Shown here: positions 33,266-44,205 of the stretch, piece by piece
How the letters are laid out: the number at the start of each line of letters is the position of its first letter
How positions within the stretch are numbered: position 1 is the first letter of the stretch
Assembly: GCA_937951875.1 (NCBI GenBank)
Contig: CALGAN010000024.1
Span: 62,001 to 126,000, forward strand
Origin: an uncultured Alkalilimnicola sp.
GTDB taxonomy: Bacteria; Pseudomonadota; Gammaproteobacteria; Nitrococcales; AK92
Direction of reading: 5' to 3'
Length of the DNA stretch: 64,000 bases
Program-made: the position numbers and the translations under genes
The notes under the pieces: model-generated
Seen by the model: only the letters and a program-made list of their open reading frames with translations
Databases searched by the model: none
What the model was told of the DNA's origin: nothing

Positions 33266-33417
33266 GAACGCTCCTAGCGCGACTGAACTAAACGTCGACT
33301 CGGCCGGCCTGACACCGGGAGCCGCTGAGGCTGCCGACGGGCGAAAGCGGTCTCGGCCGGACGCTCGACGCAGCTTCGAAGGGGCGAGGATACACGTTTC
33401 CCCCCATAGCGGCGCAA

Positions 33418-34635
33418 TCAGCGGCGTCGTCCGACCAGCGCGAACGATAGCAGACCCAGCACCGCGGCACCCGCCATGATAACCACCATCGGCCATACGC
33501 TGCTGCCCATGAGGGCGCCGACCAGCGGCGCCGCCAGCGCCCCGCAGCCCATCTGCAGGCAGCCCGACAAGCCGGCGGCGGTGCCGGCCATATCCGGCTT
33601 GACGCTGATCGCGCCGGCCACACCGTTGGGGATGACCATGCCGTTGCCGACGCCGACGAACAGCATCGGCAGGAAGATCGATACCGGGTGCATCAAGCCC
33701 GCCGCCAGCGCCACCGTCATGGCCGCGACGCTGATCAGCGTCAGCGTGCTGCCGGCGAGGATCAGGCGATCGCCGCCGAAGTGGCCGACGCGGCGGGCGG
33801 TGAAGAAGTTGCCGACCAAGTAGCCTAGCGACACCAGACCGAAGTAGATGCCGTACTCCAGCGGGCTGCGTCCCATCAGCTCGATGGTGACGAACGACGC
33901 GCCGGCCGCGAAACTGAAGAATACCGCACTGCAGAAGGCGGAACTCAGACTGTATCCCCAGAAACGGCCGATGCCGGCCAGGCGTATGTAGCCGCGCAGC
34001 AGCTGGCCGGCAGCCCCGGTCGGGGCGCGCCGGCGGTTGGTCTCCGGCAGGCGCCGCGCGCTGGCGACCAAGGTTCCCGCGCCGAACAGCAGCAGGAACC
34101 AGAACGAGGCCCGCCAGCCGAACACGCTGTCCAGCGCGCCGCCGATGGCCGGCGCCAGCATCGGCGCCAGGGCCATGCCCATGGTGACATAGCCGATCAT
34201 GCTCGCCGCCTGGTCCTGGCCGTACAGATCGCGCACCACGGCGCGCGCCAGGGTGATGCCGGCGCAGCCGCCCAACGCCTGCAGGACGCGGCCGGCCAGC
34301 AGCAGATCGAGGCTGGGCGCGAACAGGCAGACCGCGGTGCCGACCACGAACGAGCCGAGCCCCAGCAGCAGAATGGGGCGCCGGCCGAACCGGTCCGACA
34401 GCGAGCCGACGAACAGCTGCCCCACGGCCACGCTGAGCAGATAGAGCGAGAGGGTCAGCTGGATCGCGCCGAAATCGACGCCGAAATCGACCGCCATGCC
34501 GGGCATGGACGGCAGGTAGATGTTGATGCCGAGCGGGCTGACCGCCGAAACCGCCACTAGCAAAGCGATAAAGCCCGGGCTGGCGGAGGAAGGAGCGGCT
34601 GTGTCGCCGGTGTCGTCGCGGGGGGATGGGCTCAT
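33418..34635 (-). CDS. Bcr/CflA family multidrug efflux MFS transporter
   Basis: 405-residue 12-span major facilitator of the drug:H+ antiporter-1 Bcr/CflA group. It opens with MSPSPRDD and a first span containing [13 protein letters not shown], typical of Bcr. Motif [12 protein letters not shown] follows span 2, then [21 protein letters not shown] in the span 4 region. Substrates of relatives include bicyclomycin, chloramphenicol and sulfonamides; the actual substrate here is unknown. The ATG at 34635 lacks a strong ribosome-binding site. A 231-bp gap separates it from the DUF423 gene on the same strand, and I see no clear promoter there. Confidence 0.92.
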   Translation of the reverse strand: MSPSPRDDTGDTAAPSSASPGFIALLVAVSAVSPLGINIYLPSMPGMAVDFGVDFGAIQLTLSLYLLSVAVGQLFVGSLSDRFGRRPILLLGLGSFVVGTAVCLFAPSLDLLLAGRVLQALGGCAGITLARAVVRDLYGQDQAASMIGYVTMGMALAPMLAPAIGGALDSVFGWRASFWFLLLFGAGTLVASARRLPETNRRRAPTGAAGQLLRGYIRLAGIGRFWGYSLSSAFCSAVFFSFAAGASFVTIELMGRSPLEYGIYFGLVSLGYLVGNFFTARRVGHFGGDRLILAGSTLTLISVAAMTVALAAGLMHPVSIFLPMLFVGVGNGMVIPNGVAGAISVKPDMAGTAAGLSGCLQMGCGALAAPLVGALMGSSVWPMVVIMAGAAVLGLLSFALVGRRR

Positions 34636-34866
34636 TAGGATGCGTCGTTGCTGGGCCGGCGGACAGCACGAACAGCCGTCGGTCGTGGAGCGAGCGCCTA
34701 TGAGACGCCTCGGTGGGGGCGGTTGGCAAGTGGCCGCGCCCAAACCCGAGGCGGTGACTCGCAGGGATCAGCCTAGCGCGTCGGCCGCGGCCTCGCCGTG
34801 CGCCAGTTCCTGGCGCGCGGCGAGGCCTTTCATGTCACGCGGACATCCGGCCGAGCGCGCGGGCCG

Positions 34867-35250
34867 TCAAGACCGCCAGTGCTTGAACCCGGCCCAGGCC
34901 AGCATCAGCCAGGCCAGCATCAGGGCGCTGCCGCCGATCGGCGTGATCGGGCCCAGCCAGCGCATGCCAGTGAGCAGGATCAAGTACAGACTGCCGCTGA
35001 ATAGCAGCAGGCCGAGCGCCATCGTCACCCAGGCGGCGCGCAGCGCCTTGACGGCCGGCCGCAGCTCGATCAGCGCCGCGAGCAGCAGCAGCCCCAGGCC
35101 GTGGATAAGGTGGTACAGCACCGCCGTCTGCCAGACTTCGAGCTGGCGCGGCTCGAACGCGGCGCGCAGGGCGTGGGCGCCGAAGGCGCCGGCGCCGACG
35201 GCGAGGAACAGGAGCAGTCCGCTAAAGGTGATTCGAATCCGCTGAGTCAT
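34867..35250 (-). CDS. DUF423 family small membrane protein
   Basis: 127-residue inner-membrane protein with four hydrophobic segments. The first segment contains LAVGAGAFGAHALRA, the hallmark of DUF423 (YgdD-like), followed by VWQTAVLYHLIHGLGLLLLA and a C-terminal GWPITPIGG-like LGPITPIGGSALMLAWL. The function is unknown. The ATG at 35250 is the only good start. It is separated from the aldo/keto reductase stop by 82 bp on the same strand. Confidence 0.92.
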   Translation of the reverse strand: MTQRIRITFSGLLLFLAVGAGAFGAHALRAAFEPRQLEVWQTAVLYHLIHGLGLLLLAALIELRPAVKALRAAWVTMALGLLLFSGSLYLILLTGMRWLGPITPIGGSALMLAWLMLAWAGFKHWRS

Positions 35251-35332
35251 ATTGTGGTATTCGTCGCAGAAGGTAGGGGCACCGACCGGCAGCGGACATG
35301 ATACGCCGCCGGCCGGCGCTGCGCGCCCCGGC

Positions 35333-36274
35333 TCAGGCGCTGGCCTGGTCGAGGCGGCGGAGCGTTTCCTCCGGCAAGATTAGCTCGGCCGCGGCCAGGA
35401 TATCGTCGAGCTGCTCCAGGCTGGTGGCGCTGACGATGGGGGCGGTGACCTCCGGCCGCGCCAGCAGCCATGCCAGCGAGATCCGCGCCGGCGTGCTCGC
35501 CAGCTCCTGCGCCAGCTCCCGCAGTGCGGCGAGGATGCGCAATCCGCGCTCGTCGAAGTAGCGCTTGAGCACGCCGGCGCGGGCACTGCCGGCCAGGTCC
35601 TGTTCGCTGCGGTACTTGCCGCTGAGAAAACCGCTGGCCAGAGCGAAGTAGCAGACCACGCCGAGCTGGTTGGCGCGCGCTACTGCCGCCAGCTCCCGCT
35701 CGAAATCGTGGCGGTCGTAGAGGTTGTATTGCGGCTGCAGTACCTCGTAGCGGGGCAGCTTGAGGTCCGCCGCCAGCGTCAGTGCCTGCTGCAGCCGCTG
35801 CGCGTCGTAGTTGGAAGCACCCAGCGCCCGCACCTTGCCGGCGGCGACCAGGCGCTCGAACGCGCGCAGGGTTTCCTCCAGCGGCGTGGCTTGGTCGTCC
35901 AGGTGGGCGAAGTAGACGTCGAGATAGTCGGTGCCGAGCCGGCGCAGCGAGTCTTCCGCCGCCGCCTCGATGTTGGCGGCGGATAGCCCCGGGCGACTCT
36001 GCCACATGCCGACCTTGGTCATGATGACCACGTCGTCGCGCCGGCCGCGCCGCCGCAGCCAGTTGCCGATGATGGTCTCGGACTCGCCGCCCCGATTGCC
36101 CGGCACCCAGGCGGAATAGACGTCAGCGGTGTCGATGGCGTTGAAGCCGCGTTCGACGAAGCGGTCCAGCAGCTCGAACGAGCGGCGTTCGTCGGCGGTC
36201 CAGCCGAACACGTTGCCGCCGAACACCAGCGGCGCGATGGCGATGCCGGATCGCCCAAGAAGCTTCTTTTGCAT
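35333..36274 (-). CDS. Aldo/keto reductase
   Basis: 313-residue NADPH-dependent TIM-barrel reductase of the AKR superfamily. The catalytic Asp and Tyr are in NAIDTADVYSAWVPGNRGGESE, Lys in VIMTKVGMW, and the usual His-containing strand in DVYFAHLDDQATPLEETL. The C-terminal VSATSLEQLDDILAA binds cofactor phosphate. It resembles the YajO/YeaE-type subgroup; the substrate is unknown. The ATG at 36274 gives the standard MQKKLLGRSG start. It is divergent from the FMN reductase gene. Confidence 0.93.
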   Translation of the reverse strand: MQKKLLGRSGIAIAPLVFGGNVFGWTADERRSFELLDRFVERGFNAIDTADVYSAWVPGNRGGESETIIGNWLRRRGRRDDVVIMTKVGMWQSRPGLSAANIEAAAEDSLRRLGTDYLDVYFAHLDDQATPLEETLRAFERLVAAGKVRALGASNYDAQRLQQALTLAADLKLPRYEVLQPQYNLYDRHDFERELAAVARANQLGVVCYFALASGFLSGKYRSEQDLAGSARAGVLKRYFDERGLRILAALRELAQELASTPARISLAWLLARPEVTAPIVSATSLEQLDDILAAAELILPEETLRRLDQASA

Positions 36275-36459
36275 GACGACTCTCCGTGGTTCCCGATGAG
36301 ACGTTGCGGGCCGCGCCTTCCGCCCGCCCGATTGTGGCACGCAGGGGCGGCGGCGCGAGCGCTTGAAAGCGCCCGATTCCGCTCCGATTTCCGGAAAAAC
36401 CGGATGCCGTCGTGGTGCGCGGGCGGCATTTCCACCGGCCCGGACAAGGAGGCAGGAAT

Positions 36460-37014
36460 ATGGGGCAGATCTCAGTGGCGGTCTTGGTCGGCAGCCTGCG
36501 GCAGGACTCCTACAATCGTCGGCTGGCTCGAGCGGTGGAGAAACTTGCGCCGCCGGAGTTCGTTTTCAAGCACATTCGCATCGACGATTTACCGCTCTAC
36601 AACCAGGATTTCGACGACAACTACCCGCCGGCCGCCACCCGGCTGAAACAGGAGCTGGCCGCCGCCGACGCGCTGCTGTTCGTCACGCCCGAATACAACC
36701 GCTCGGTGCCGGGGGTACTCAAGAACGCCATCGACATCGCCTCGCGGCCGTACGGCACCAATTCCTTCGCCGGCAAGCCCGGCGCGGTGATCGGCGCTTC
36801 GATCGGTTCCATCGGCAGCGCCCTGGCCCAGCATCAGCTGCGCAACATGCTGGCCTATCTGGACGTCGCGACTCTGGGCCAGCCGGAGGTGTACATCCAC
36901 TTCACCGAGGGCCTGATCGACTCCGACGGCAACATCGGCAACGACGGCACCCGGAAGTTCCTGCAAGGCTTCGTCGATCGCTACGTGGCTTGGGTGAAGC
37001 GCTTCGTCGCCTGA
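36460..37014 (+). CDS. NADPH-dependent FMN reductase family protein
   Basis: 184-residue flavodoxin-like oxidoreductase. The flavin phosphate loop VLVGSLRQDSYNRRLA is at residues 8-23 and the second flavin contact TPEYNRSVPGVLKNAID at about 83-99. Relatives include azoreductases, chromate reductases and quinone reductases (ChrR/YieF type). AAGGAGGCAGGA precedes the ATG at 36460. It is followed after about 97 bp by the RND adaptor gene, so a shared toxic-compound response is possible but not shown. Confidence 0.93.
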   Translation: MGQISVAVLVGSLRQDSYNRRLARAVEKLAPPEFVFKHIRIDDLPLYNQDFDDNYPPAATRLKQELAAADALLFVTPEYNRSVPGVLKNAIDIASRPYGTNSFAGKPGAVIGASIGSIGSALAQHQLRNMLAYLDVATLGQPEVYIHFTEGLIDSDGNIGNDGTRKFLQGFVDRYVAWVKRFVA

Positions 37015-37111
37015 GGCGGCGGAGCCGGCGATCGCGTCCGCAGGACTCGTTCGCCTTTGGCGATGTAAAGACGAAGAATCAACGCGATACCGCGTGTATT
37101 TCGAGGCTTGC

Positions 37112-38275
37112 GTGAACCGTACCCACTCGCCGCTACGCCTGATCGCCGCGCTGCTGATCGCCTTCGTTCTGGCGGCCTGCGAGCGCGGCGCGGAGCAGCA
37201 GGCCGGGCCCGCCGGTCCGGTGCCGGTGACGGTGGTCACCGTGCGGCCGCAGCCGGTGACCCTAACCCGCGAGCTGTCCGGTCGGACCACGGCCTACCTG
37301 GTGGCCGAAGTCCGGCCGCAGGTGAACGGCATCATCGAGCAGCGGCTGTTCGAGGAAGGCGATCTGGTGGAGGCTGGCGCGCCGCTGTATCAGCTCGACG
37401 ACGATACCTATCGGGCCGAGCACGCCAGCGCGCTGGCCAACGTGCAGGCCGCCAAGGCGGCGCTGGAGGCGGCCCGTCTGACCTTGAACCGCACCTCGCG
37501 GCTGGTGGAGTCCAACGCCGTCAGCCGCCAGGAGCACGATGACGCCCGGGCGGCGTTCCTGCAGGCGCAGGCCCAGCTGCGAGTGGCGGAGGCTGCGGCG
37601 GAGACCACCCGCGTGGTGCTGAACTATGCCCGCATCACCGCGCCCATCGCCGGCTACATCGGCACCTCGCGCGTGACCCAGGGCGCGCTGGTCACCGCCA
37701 ATCAGGCCGAGCCGCTCACCACCATCCAGCAGCTCGACCCGATCTACGTCGATCTCGCCATGTCCGCCAACGAGCTGCTGGAGCTGCGCAAGCAGCTGGC
37801 GGCCGGCGATGCCGATGAGGCCAAGGACGTGCCGGTGACCGTGCTGCTGCCGGACGGCAGCGAGTACCCGCACAAGGGCCGGCTCACCTTCACCGGTGTG
37901 ACCGTGGACCCGGCCACGGGCCGGCTGCTGCTGCGGGCGCTGGTCGACAACCCGGAGCGGTTATTGATGCCGGGCATGTACGTGCGTGCCCGCGTCACCC
38001 TCGCCGAGCGGCGCGATGCGCTTCTCGCGCCGCAGCGTGGCATCACCCGCGACCCCAAGGGCACGGCCATCGCCATGGTGGTGAACTCCCAAGGTGTGGT
38101 GGAGCAGCGGCAGGTGGTCACCGGCGCCACCGTGGGTGACCAGTGGGTGGTGGAGAAGGGGCTGTCCGCCGGCGATCGCCTGATCGTCGAGGGGCTGCAA
38201 AAGATCGCGCCGGGCGTGCAGGTGGAGGCGAGCGAAGCGCCCGCTGCCGAGGCGGGCGCCGGACAGGCGCGATAG
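37112..38275 (+). CDS. RND efflux periplasmic adaptor (AcrA/MexA family)
   Basis: 387-residue membrane-fusion lipoprotein linking an RND pump to an outer-membrane channel. The signal peptide ends in the lipobox LAAC at about residues 19-22. The barrel-sandwich (lipoyl) halves include VNGIIEQRLFEEGDLVEAG and YARITAPIAGYIG, separated by an alpha-helical hairpin (about 95-165); the beta-barrel and membrane-proximal domain follow. The GTG at 37112 is preferred, with CGAGG upstream; GTG 37094 is an alternative. The permease gene starts 9 bp after its stop. No regulator of the TetR type adjoins it. Confidence 0.95.
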   Translation: MNRTHSPLRLIAALLIAFVLAACERGAEQQAGPAGPVPVTVVTVRPQPVTLTRELSGRTTAYLVAEVRPQVNGIIEQRLFEEGDLVEAGAPLYQLDDDTYRAEHASALANVQAAKAALEAARLTLNRTSRLVESNAVSRQEHDDARAAFLQAQAQLRVAEAAAETTRVVLNYARITAPIAGYIGTSRVTQGALVTANQAEPLTTIQQLDPIYVDLAMSANELLELRKQLAAGDADEAKDVPVTVLLPDGSEYPHKGRLTFTGVTVDPATGRLLLRALVDNPERLLMPGMYVRARVTLAERRDALLAPQRGITRDPKGTAIAMVVNSQGVVEQRQVVTGATVGDQWVVEKGLSAGDRLIVEGLQKIAPGVQVEASEAPAAEAGAGQAR

Positions 38276-38284
38276 GAGGGGGCG

Positions 38285-41200
38285 ATGGCGCGGTTCTTCA
38301 TCGATCGCCCCGTGTTCGCCTGGGTCATCGCCATCATCATCATGCTGGCCGGCGGTCTGGCGATCTTCACCCTGCCGATCGCCCAATACCCGACCGTGGC
38401 GCCACCCACGGTCAGCATCGAGGCCACCTACCCGGGCGCTTCCGCGGCGGTGGTGGAGGACTCGGTGACCCAGGTCATCGAGCAGAACATGACCGGGCTG
38501 GACGGTCTGCTGTACATGTCCTCCAGCAGCTCGTCGAACGGCCGCGCCGAGGTCACCCTGACCTTCGCCACCGGCACGGACCCCGACATCGCCCAGGTGC
38601 AGGTGCAGAACAAGCTACAGCTGGCCATGCCCTTGCTGCCGCAGGAGGTGCAGCAGCAGGGCATCACCGTCACCAAGGCTTCCAGCAGCTTCCTGATGGT
38701 GGTCGGCTTCGTGTCGCGCGACGGCTCGATGTCGCGCACCGACATCGCCGACTACGTCATCGCCAATCTGGCCGATCCGGTCAGCCGCATCACCGGCGTC
38801 GGCACGGTGCAGGTGTTCGGCGCCCAGTACGCCATGCGCATCTGGCTGGATCCCTACGTGATGGAGAGCTACCGCCTGACGCCGTCCGACCTGATCGGTG
38901 CGATCCGGGCGCAGAACGCCCAGGTCACCGCTGGCCAGCTCGGCGGCACGCCAGCGGTGGAGGGGCAGGAGCTCAATGCCACCGTCAGCGCCCAGCAGCG
39001 GCTGCAGACGCCGGAGCAGTTCCGCAACATCGTGGTGCGCGCCAATCCCGACGGCTCGGTGCTGAAGTTGGGCGACGTGGCGCGAGTCGAGCTGGGCGCC
39101 GAGAACTACGATTTCATCAGCCGCTACAACGGCGAGCCGGCCATCGGCATGGCCATTTCCCTGGCCACCGGCGCCAACGCCCTGGACACCGCCGCCGCGG
39201 TGGAGGCGGCGCTGCGGGACATGAGCCGTTTCTTCCCGGAAGGGCTGGAGGTGGTCACGCCCTACGACACCACGCCGTTCGTGCGGGTTTCCATCGAAGG
39301 CGTAGTGCACACCCTGCTCGAGGCCATCGGCCTGGTGTTCCTGGTGATGTACCTGTTCCTGCAGAGCTGGCGCGCCACGCTCATTCCCACCATCGCCGTG
39401 CCGGTGGTGCTGCTGGGCACCTTCGGCGTGCTGGCGGCGCTGGGCTTCTCGATCAACATGCTGACCATGTTCGCCATGGTGCTGGCCATCGGCTTGCTGG
39501 TGGACGACGCCATCGTGGTGGTGGAGAACGTCGAGCGCATCATGCACGAGGAAGGGCTGCCACCGAAGGAGGCGGCGCGCAAGTCCATGGACCAGATCAC
39601 CGGCGCGCTGATCGGCATCGGTCTGGTGCTGTCGGCGGTGTTCGTGCCCATGGCCTTCATGGGCGGCTCCACCGGCGTGATCTACCGACAGTTCTCGGCC
39701 ACCATCGTCTCCGCCATGGCGCTGTCGGTGCTGGTGGCCATCGTGCTGACGCCAGCGCTGTGCGCCACCATGCTCAAGCCGTTGCAGCAGGGCCCCGCTC
39801 TCGAAAAGAAGGGGTTCTTCGGCTGGTTCAACCGCACCTTCGACAGCAGCAGCCGCCGCTACCGCCGGTTGGTGCGCGGCATGCTCGGCCGGCGCTGGCG
39901 CTTCATGGCGGTGTTCCTGGTGCTGGCGGTGCTGATGGGTGTGCTGTTCGTGCGCATGCCCGGCGCGTTCCTGCCGGACGAGGACCAGGGCTTTCTCATC
40001 GCCCAGGTTCAGGCTCCGGTGGGGGCGACGCAGCAGCGTACCCTGGCGTCGATCGAGAAGCTGGAGCAGCACTTCCTGGAAAACGAGAAAGAGGCGGTGG
40101 AGTCGGTGTTCAGCGTGCAGGGCTTCAGCTTCGGCGGCAGCGGCCAGAACACCGGCATTGCCTTCATCAAGCTGCGCGACTGGGCCGAGCGGGAAGCCGC
40201 CGAGCTGGGCGTGCAGGCGGTGGCGGCGCGCGCCATGGGCGCACTCGGGCAGATCCGCGACGCCATGGTGTTCGCCTTCGCGCCGCCGGCCATCCCCGAG
40301 CTGGGCACCGCCACCGGCTTCGCTTTCTTCCTGCAGGACACCGCCGGCCAGGGGCACGAGGCGCTGATAGCGGCGCGCAATCAGCTGCTCGGCGCGGCGG
40401 CCGCCAGCCCGCTGCTGCAGAACGTCCGCCCCAACGGCCTGGACGACACGCCGCAGTTCAATCTGAAGATCGACGTCGAGAGCGCCGCCGCCCAGGGGCT
40501 GTCGATCGCCGACATCAACCAGACCCTGGGCACCGCCTGGGGCGGGCAGTACATCGACGATTTCATCGACCGCGGCCGGGTGAAGCGGGTGTACATGCAG
40601 GCCGACGCGCCGTTCCGCATGCGCCCGGAGGATTTCAACCTCTGGTCGGTGCGCAACGCCGACGGCGAGATGGTGCCGTTCTCCACCTTCGCCAGCTCCT
40701 ACTGGAGCTATGGCTCGCCGCGACTGGAGCGCTACAACGGCCTGCCGGCGGTGGAAATCCAGGGCGAGGCCGCGCCCGGCATCAGCACCGGCCAGGCCAT
40801 GGCCGAGATCGAGCGGCTGGCGGCGCAGCTGCCGCCGGGCTTCCGGGTCGAGTGGACCGGCTTGTCCTATCAGGAGCGCGTGGCGGGCGCCCAGGTGCCG
40901 CTGCTCTACACCCTGTCGCTGCTGATCGTGTTCCTGTGCCTGGCGGCGCTGTACGAGAGCTGGAGCATCCCCACGGCGGTGCTGCTGGTGGCGCCGCTCG
41001 GCATCCTCGGCACCGTGCTGGCCGGCACCCTGCGCGGCATGGAGCGCGACATCTACTTCCAGGTCGCCATGCTCACCACGGTCGGCCTGAGCAGCAAGAA
41101 CGCCATCCTCATCGTCGAGTTCGCCAAGGCCAACCTGGAGTCGGGCATGGAGCTGATCGACGCCACCATGCAGGCGGTACGCGATCGGCTGCGGCCGATC

Positions 41201-41419
41201 GTCATGACCTCGCTGGCGTTCGGCTTCGGCGTGCTGCCGCTGGCCATCTCCAGCGGCGCCGGCTCCGGCGCGCAGAACGCCATCGGCACCGGCGTGCTCG
41301 GTGGCATGATCGTCGGCACGCTGCTGGGCATCTTCTTCATCCCGCTGTTCTTCGTCGTGGTCGAGACGCTGTTCGTGCAGCGGCGGCGGTCGAGCTCCCC
41401 GAAGGAGGAGGGCGGTTGA
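38285..41419 (+). CDS. RND multidrug efflux permease (AcrB/MexB family)
   Basis: 1044-residue inner-membrane pump of the hydrophobe/amphiphile efflux-1 family, the usual length. It starts [17 protein letters not shown]. The proton-relay Asp pair is in [20 protein letters not shown] and the partner Lys in [16 protein letters not shown]. Two large periplasmic loops separate spans 1-2 and 7-8. Together with the adaptor upstream (9-bp gap) it forms a two-component pump; no oprM/tolC-like gene follows, so a shared outer-membrane channel encoded elsewhere must be used. Confidence 0.97.
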   Translation: MARFFIDRPVFAWVIAIIIMLAGGLAIFTLPIAQYPTVAPPTVSIEATYPGASAAVVEDSVTQVIEQNMTGLDGLLYMSSSSSSNGRAEVTLTFATGTDPDIAQVQVQNKLQLAMPLLPQEVQQQGITVTKASSSFLMVVGFVSRDGSMSRTDIADYVIANLADPVSRITGVGTVQVFGAQYAMRIWLDPYVMESYRLTPSDLIGAIRAQNAQVTAGQLGGTPAVEGQELNATVSAQQRLQTPEQFRNIVVRANPDGSVLKLGDVARVELGAENYDFISRYNGEPAIGMAISLATGANALDTAAAVEAALRDMSRFFPEGLEVVTPYDTTPFVRVSIEGVVHTLLEAIGLVFLVMYLFLQSWRATLIPTIAVPVVLLGTFGVLAALGFSINMLTMFAMVLAIGLLVDDAIVVVENVERIMHEEGLPPKEAARKSMDQITGALIGIGLVLSAVFVPMAFMGGSTGVIYRQFSATIVSAMALSVLVAIVLTPALCATMLKPLQQGPALEKKGFFGWFNRTFDSSSRRYRRLVRGMLGRRWRFMAVFLVLAVLMGVLFVRMPGAFLPDEDQGFLIAQVQAPVGATQQRTLASIEKLEQHFLENEKEAVESVFSVQGFSFGGSGQNTGIAFIKLRDWAEREAAELGVQAVAARAMGALGQIRDAMVFAFAPPAIPELGTATGFAFFLQDTAGQGHEALIAARNQLLGAAAASPLLQNVRPNGLDDTPQFNLKIDVESAAAQGLSIADINQTLGTAWGGQYIDDFIDRGRVKRVYMQADAPFRMRPEDFNLWSVRNADGEMVPFSTFASSYWSYGSPRLERYNGLPAVEIQGEAAPGISTGQAMAEIERLAAQLPPGFRVEWTGLSYQERVAGAQVPLLYTLSLLIVFLCLAALYESWSIPTAVLLVAPLGILGTVLAGTLRGMERDIYFQVAMLTTVGLSSKNAILIVEFAKANLESGMELIDATMQAVRDRLRPIVMTSLAFGFGVLPLAISSGAGSGAQNAIGTGVLGGMIVGTLLGIFFIPLFFVVVETLFVQRRRSSSPKEEGG

Positions 41420-41463
41420 ACCGGCTCCCATGATTCACCGGAATGGCGATCACGGGAACATTG

Positions 41464-41500
41464 ATACACGAAGGCTATCGTTTCATTGTGACCAATCAAT
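41464..41500. promoter_or_regulatory. OxyR-like operator upstream of ahpF
   Basis: ATAC-N7-CTAT-N7-TTGT-N7-CAAT: the four tetramers fall at exactly the OxyR spacing (ATAG-N7-CTAT-N7-ATAG-N7-CTAT), with 11 of 16 specified bases matching. It lies about 100-136 bp before the ahpF ATG. An OxyR with both redox cysteines is encoded in this window (61405-62316). Confidence 0.55.
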
Positions 41501-41599
41501 TATGTAAATTCCGGCGGGCCGGGTAGCATTAGTTCCGAAATCTCCGCCGCACCGGCGGAACCGGAATAACGATTAGCCTCTGTGGGGAGCGGACAACCC

Positions 41600-43189
41600 A
41601 TGTTAGATAGCAATCTCAAGACCCAATTGCAGGCGTATTTGGAGAAAGTCACCGAGCCGATCGAGCTGGTGGCCACGGTCGACGAGGGGGCGAAGTCCGC
41701 GGAGCTGCTGGAGCTGCTCGAGGAGATCGCCGCTCTCTCGCCGCGCATCAGCGTGCGCCGCGACGGGCAGGAGGCGCGCAAGCCCTCGTTCGCCATCCGC
41801 CGCGTGGGCAGCGACATCGAGGTGCGCTTTGCCGGGCTGCCGATGGGCCATGAGTTCACCTCGCTGGTGCTGGCGCTGCTGCAGGTCGGCGGCTACCCGC
41901 CCAAGGTCGACCCGCAGGTCGCCGAGCAGATCCGCGCCCTGCCCGGGGAGTACCGCTTCGAGACCTACTTCTCGCTCTCCTGCCAGAACTGCCCGGACGT
42001 GGTGCAGGCGCTCAACGCCATGAGCGTGCTCAACCCGCGCATTCGCCACGTGGCCATCGACGGGGCGCTGTTTCAGGAGGAGGTGGAGGCGCGCGGCATC
42101 ATGGCCGTGCCCAGCGTCTACCTCAACGGCCAGCCCTTTGCCCAGGGGCGCATGAGCCTGGAGCAGCTGCTGGCCAAGCTCGACAGCGCCAGCAGCGAGC
42201 GCGCCGCCGAGCAGCTCCGCGCCAAGGCGCCGTTCGATGTGCTGGTCATCGGCGGCGGGCCGGCCGGGGCGGCGGCGGCGATCTACGCCGCGCGCAAGGG
42301 CATTCGCACCGGGGTGGCCGCCGAGCGCTTTGGCGGGCAGGTGCTCGATACGCTGGCGATCGAGAACTTCATCTCCGTGCCCTACACCGAGGGGCCGAAG
42401 CTGGCGGCCGCGCTCGAGGAGCACGTCAAGCAGTACGGCGTGGACATCATGAACGTGCAGCGCGCCAAGCGGCTGATCGGTGCTGCCGAGCCCGGCGGGC
42501 TGATCACCGTGGAGCTGGAGAGCGGCGCGGCGCTCAAGGCGCGCAGCGTCATCCTCGCCCCCGGCGCGCGCTGGCGGCAGATGAACGTGCCCGGCGAGGA
42601 GGCCTACCGCAACCGCGGCGTGGCCTACTGCCCGCACTGCGATGGGCCGCTGTTCAAGGGCAAGCGCGTGGCGGTGATCGGCGGGGGCAACTCCGGGGTG
42701 GAGGCGGCCATCGACCTGGCGGGCATCGTCGCCCACGTCACGCTCCTGGAGTTCGACGCCAAGCTGCGCGCCGACGAGGTGCTCCAGCGCAAGCTGCGCA
42801 GCCTGCCCAACGTGACGGTGCTGACCTCGGCGCAGACCACCGAGGTGCACGGCGACGGCAGCAAGGTCACGGGGCTGACCTACAAGGACCGCCACAGCGG
42901 CGAGCTACGGCGCCTGGAGCTGGAGGGGGTGTTCGTGCAGATCGGCCTGGTGCCCAACACCGAGTGGCTGCAGGGCACGCTGGCGCTGAGCGCGCGCGGT
43001 GAGATCGAGGTCAACGCTCGCGGCGAGACCTCGCTGCCGGGGGTGTTCGCCGCCGGTGACGCCACCACCGTGCCCTACAAGCAGATCGTCATCGCCATGG
43101 GCGAGGGCGCCAAGGCCGCGCTGAGCGCCTTCGACTACCTCATCCGCACCCCAGCCCCGGCCGAAACCGCAGAAGCCGCTACCGCCTGA
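41600..43189 (+). CDS. ahpF: Alkyl hydroperoxide reductase subunit F
   Basis: 529-residue flavoprotein that passes NADH electrons to the peroxiredoxin AhpC. The N-terminal tandem thioredoxin-like domain carries SCQNCPDVV (about residues 130-138), followed by FAD-binding [18 protein letters not shown], the thioredoxin-reductase-type redox centre YCPHCDG, the NADH loop [12 protein letters not shown], and the C-terminal [12 protein letters not shown]. The ATG at 41600 gives the standard [14 protein letters not shown] start with GGGGAG upstream; the frame extends to a GTG at 41582 without support. ahpC is not adjacent, which is unusual. An OxyR-like site lies upstream and a strong terminator downstream, so it is a single-gene unit. 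Confidence 0.97.
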   Translation: MLDSNLKTQLQAYLEKVTEPIELVATVDEGAKSAELLELLEEIAALSPRISVRRDGQEARKPSFAIRRVGSDIEVRFAGLPMGHEFTSLVLALLQVGGYPPKVDPQVAEQIRALPGEYRFETYFSLSCQNCPDVVQALNAMSVLNPRIRHVAIDGALFQEEVEARGIMAVPSVYLNGQPFAQGRMSLEQLLAKLDSASSERAAEQLRAKAPFDVLVIGGGPAGAAAAIYAARKGIRTGVAAERFGGQVLDTLAIENFISVPYTEGPKLAAALEEHVKQYGVDIMNVQRAKRLIGAAEPGGLITVELESGAALKARSVILAPGARWRQMNVPGEEAYRNRGVAYCPHCDGPLFKGKRVAVIGGGNSGVEAAIDLAGIVAHVTLLEFDAKLRADEVLQRKLRSLPNVTVLTSAQTTEVHGDGSKVTGLTYKDRHSGELRRLELEGVFVQIGLVPNTEWLQGTLALSARGEIEVNARGETSLPGVFAAGDATTVPYKQIVIAMGEGAKAALSAFDYLIRTPAPAETAEAATA

Positions 43190-43210
43190 GCCGCTTCGAT
43201 CCCGTCCCTG

Positions 43211-43248
43211 CGACGCGGCTTCGGTAGGAAGCCGCGTCGTCTTCTTTT
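43211..43248 (+). terminator. Intrinsic terminator after ahpF
   Basis: Perfect 12-bp stem CGACGCGGCTTC/GAAGCCGCGTCG around GGTAG, followed by TCTTCTTTT. It separates ahpF transcription from the proposed origin region. Confidence 0.92.
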
Positions 43249-43352
43249 CCGCTCCCTACCGACGAACTTGCCCTCGTCCGGTCCTCCCTTGCGCGCGCCC
43301 ACCAGCCGCCGGATCGCACTCAGTGCGCCTGTGCGTATCCTCCGCTCAAGCC

Positions 43353-43554
43353 TGTGCATAACTTGTTACTGACCGGCGGACGACTTCGCAGCACTGATTT
43401 ATCCACAGCTTGTTCCTGACTTACCCAGCGCTCGTCCACGCTGTCGTGGGCAGCGCTTTGCGTACATAACGGCTTGATCCGAATAGCCGCTCGCCGGATA
43501 TCCACAAACCAAGAGCCGCTCTAATTTCTTCAACAAGTCTAAGGAATAAAAGAA
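43353..43554. repeat. Origin module A (inverted DnaA boxes plus A-rich run)
   Basis: Starts with TGTGCATAA (box on minus strand, 43353-43361), then TTATCCACA (43399-43407, 46 bp start to start), then a TTGTTC...TTACCCAGCG segment, and GTCTAAGGAATAAAAGAA at 43537-43554, 138 bp after the second box. The same order and spacing recur in module B 853 bp to the right. Confidence 0.65.
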
Positions 43555-44205
43555 TTGTTCTTGTGATGGCTTTGCCTGAGCGCAGCGCCGCCGCCCCCTC
43601 TCGACGCCGCTACGCCTGAATCGGCCCGCCGTACGCTCCACACAGCCGAATTCCGCGCCGTCTACAGCTGTTCGACAAACCCTGCGCACGCCGTCAGCAT
43701 GATCGACGTCCACCAACGGAAAGCGATCCACAGACAAGCGCGTTCTCCTTCGGCGTGTCCCAAGACGAGACGACCAGCCTCAGCAGCTGCCCTACGTACC
43801 CCAAGACCGATTCGACACATCCGTCCGTACATCGGCAGCTGCCCACTGGCTGATACGACGCTCGTCATCCGTGCACCGGCGCCGACGCTGAGCACCGCTC
43901 ACACGACTGTCCGACCGCGATCAACACCGCTAACGGACCGCGAACATCGTCTGCTTCCTTCCGAAGCGCGGCATCCCCCGATTCACAACCAGCAGAGCGA
44001 CCACAAGGGCAACGCGCCAGACTTACCCAACGACAACGAACGTTCTTCATCTCGCAGACGATGTGCGTAAGTCTCTCCCCTTCCACTGCTCTTGCTGACC
44101 CATCCCGACACCGCTAGCCATACGCACACGCGGTCTGCTGCAAATCCTTTCCTGCTCACCACACGGATTCCATCGTCAGCGCTGTTCGCAAGCTCGGACT
44201 AACCC

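Noticed and set aside
33266..33417. FMN riboswitch upstream of ribA
   Set aside because: The 152-bp gap lacks the conserved FMN-aptamer sequences I would expect, and is too short for the aptamer plus expression platform.
43699..44070. Open frame of about 120 codons inside the proposed origin region
   Set aside because: Composition is unlike neighbouring genes, there is no ribosome-binding site, and the translation has no recognisable or conserved-looking domain; it lies between two DnaA-box modules.
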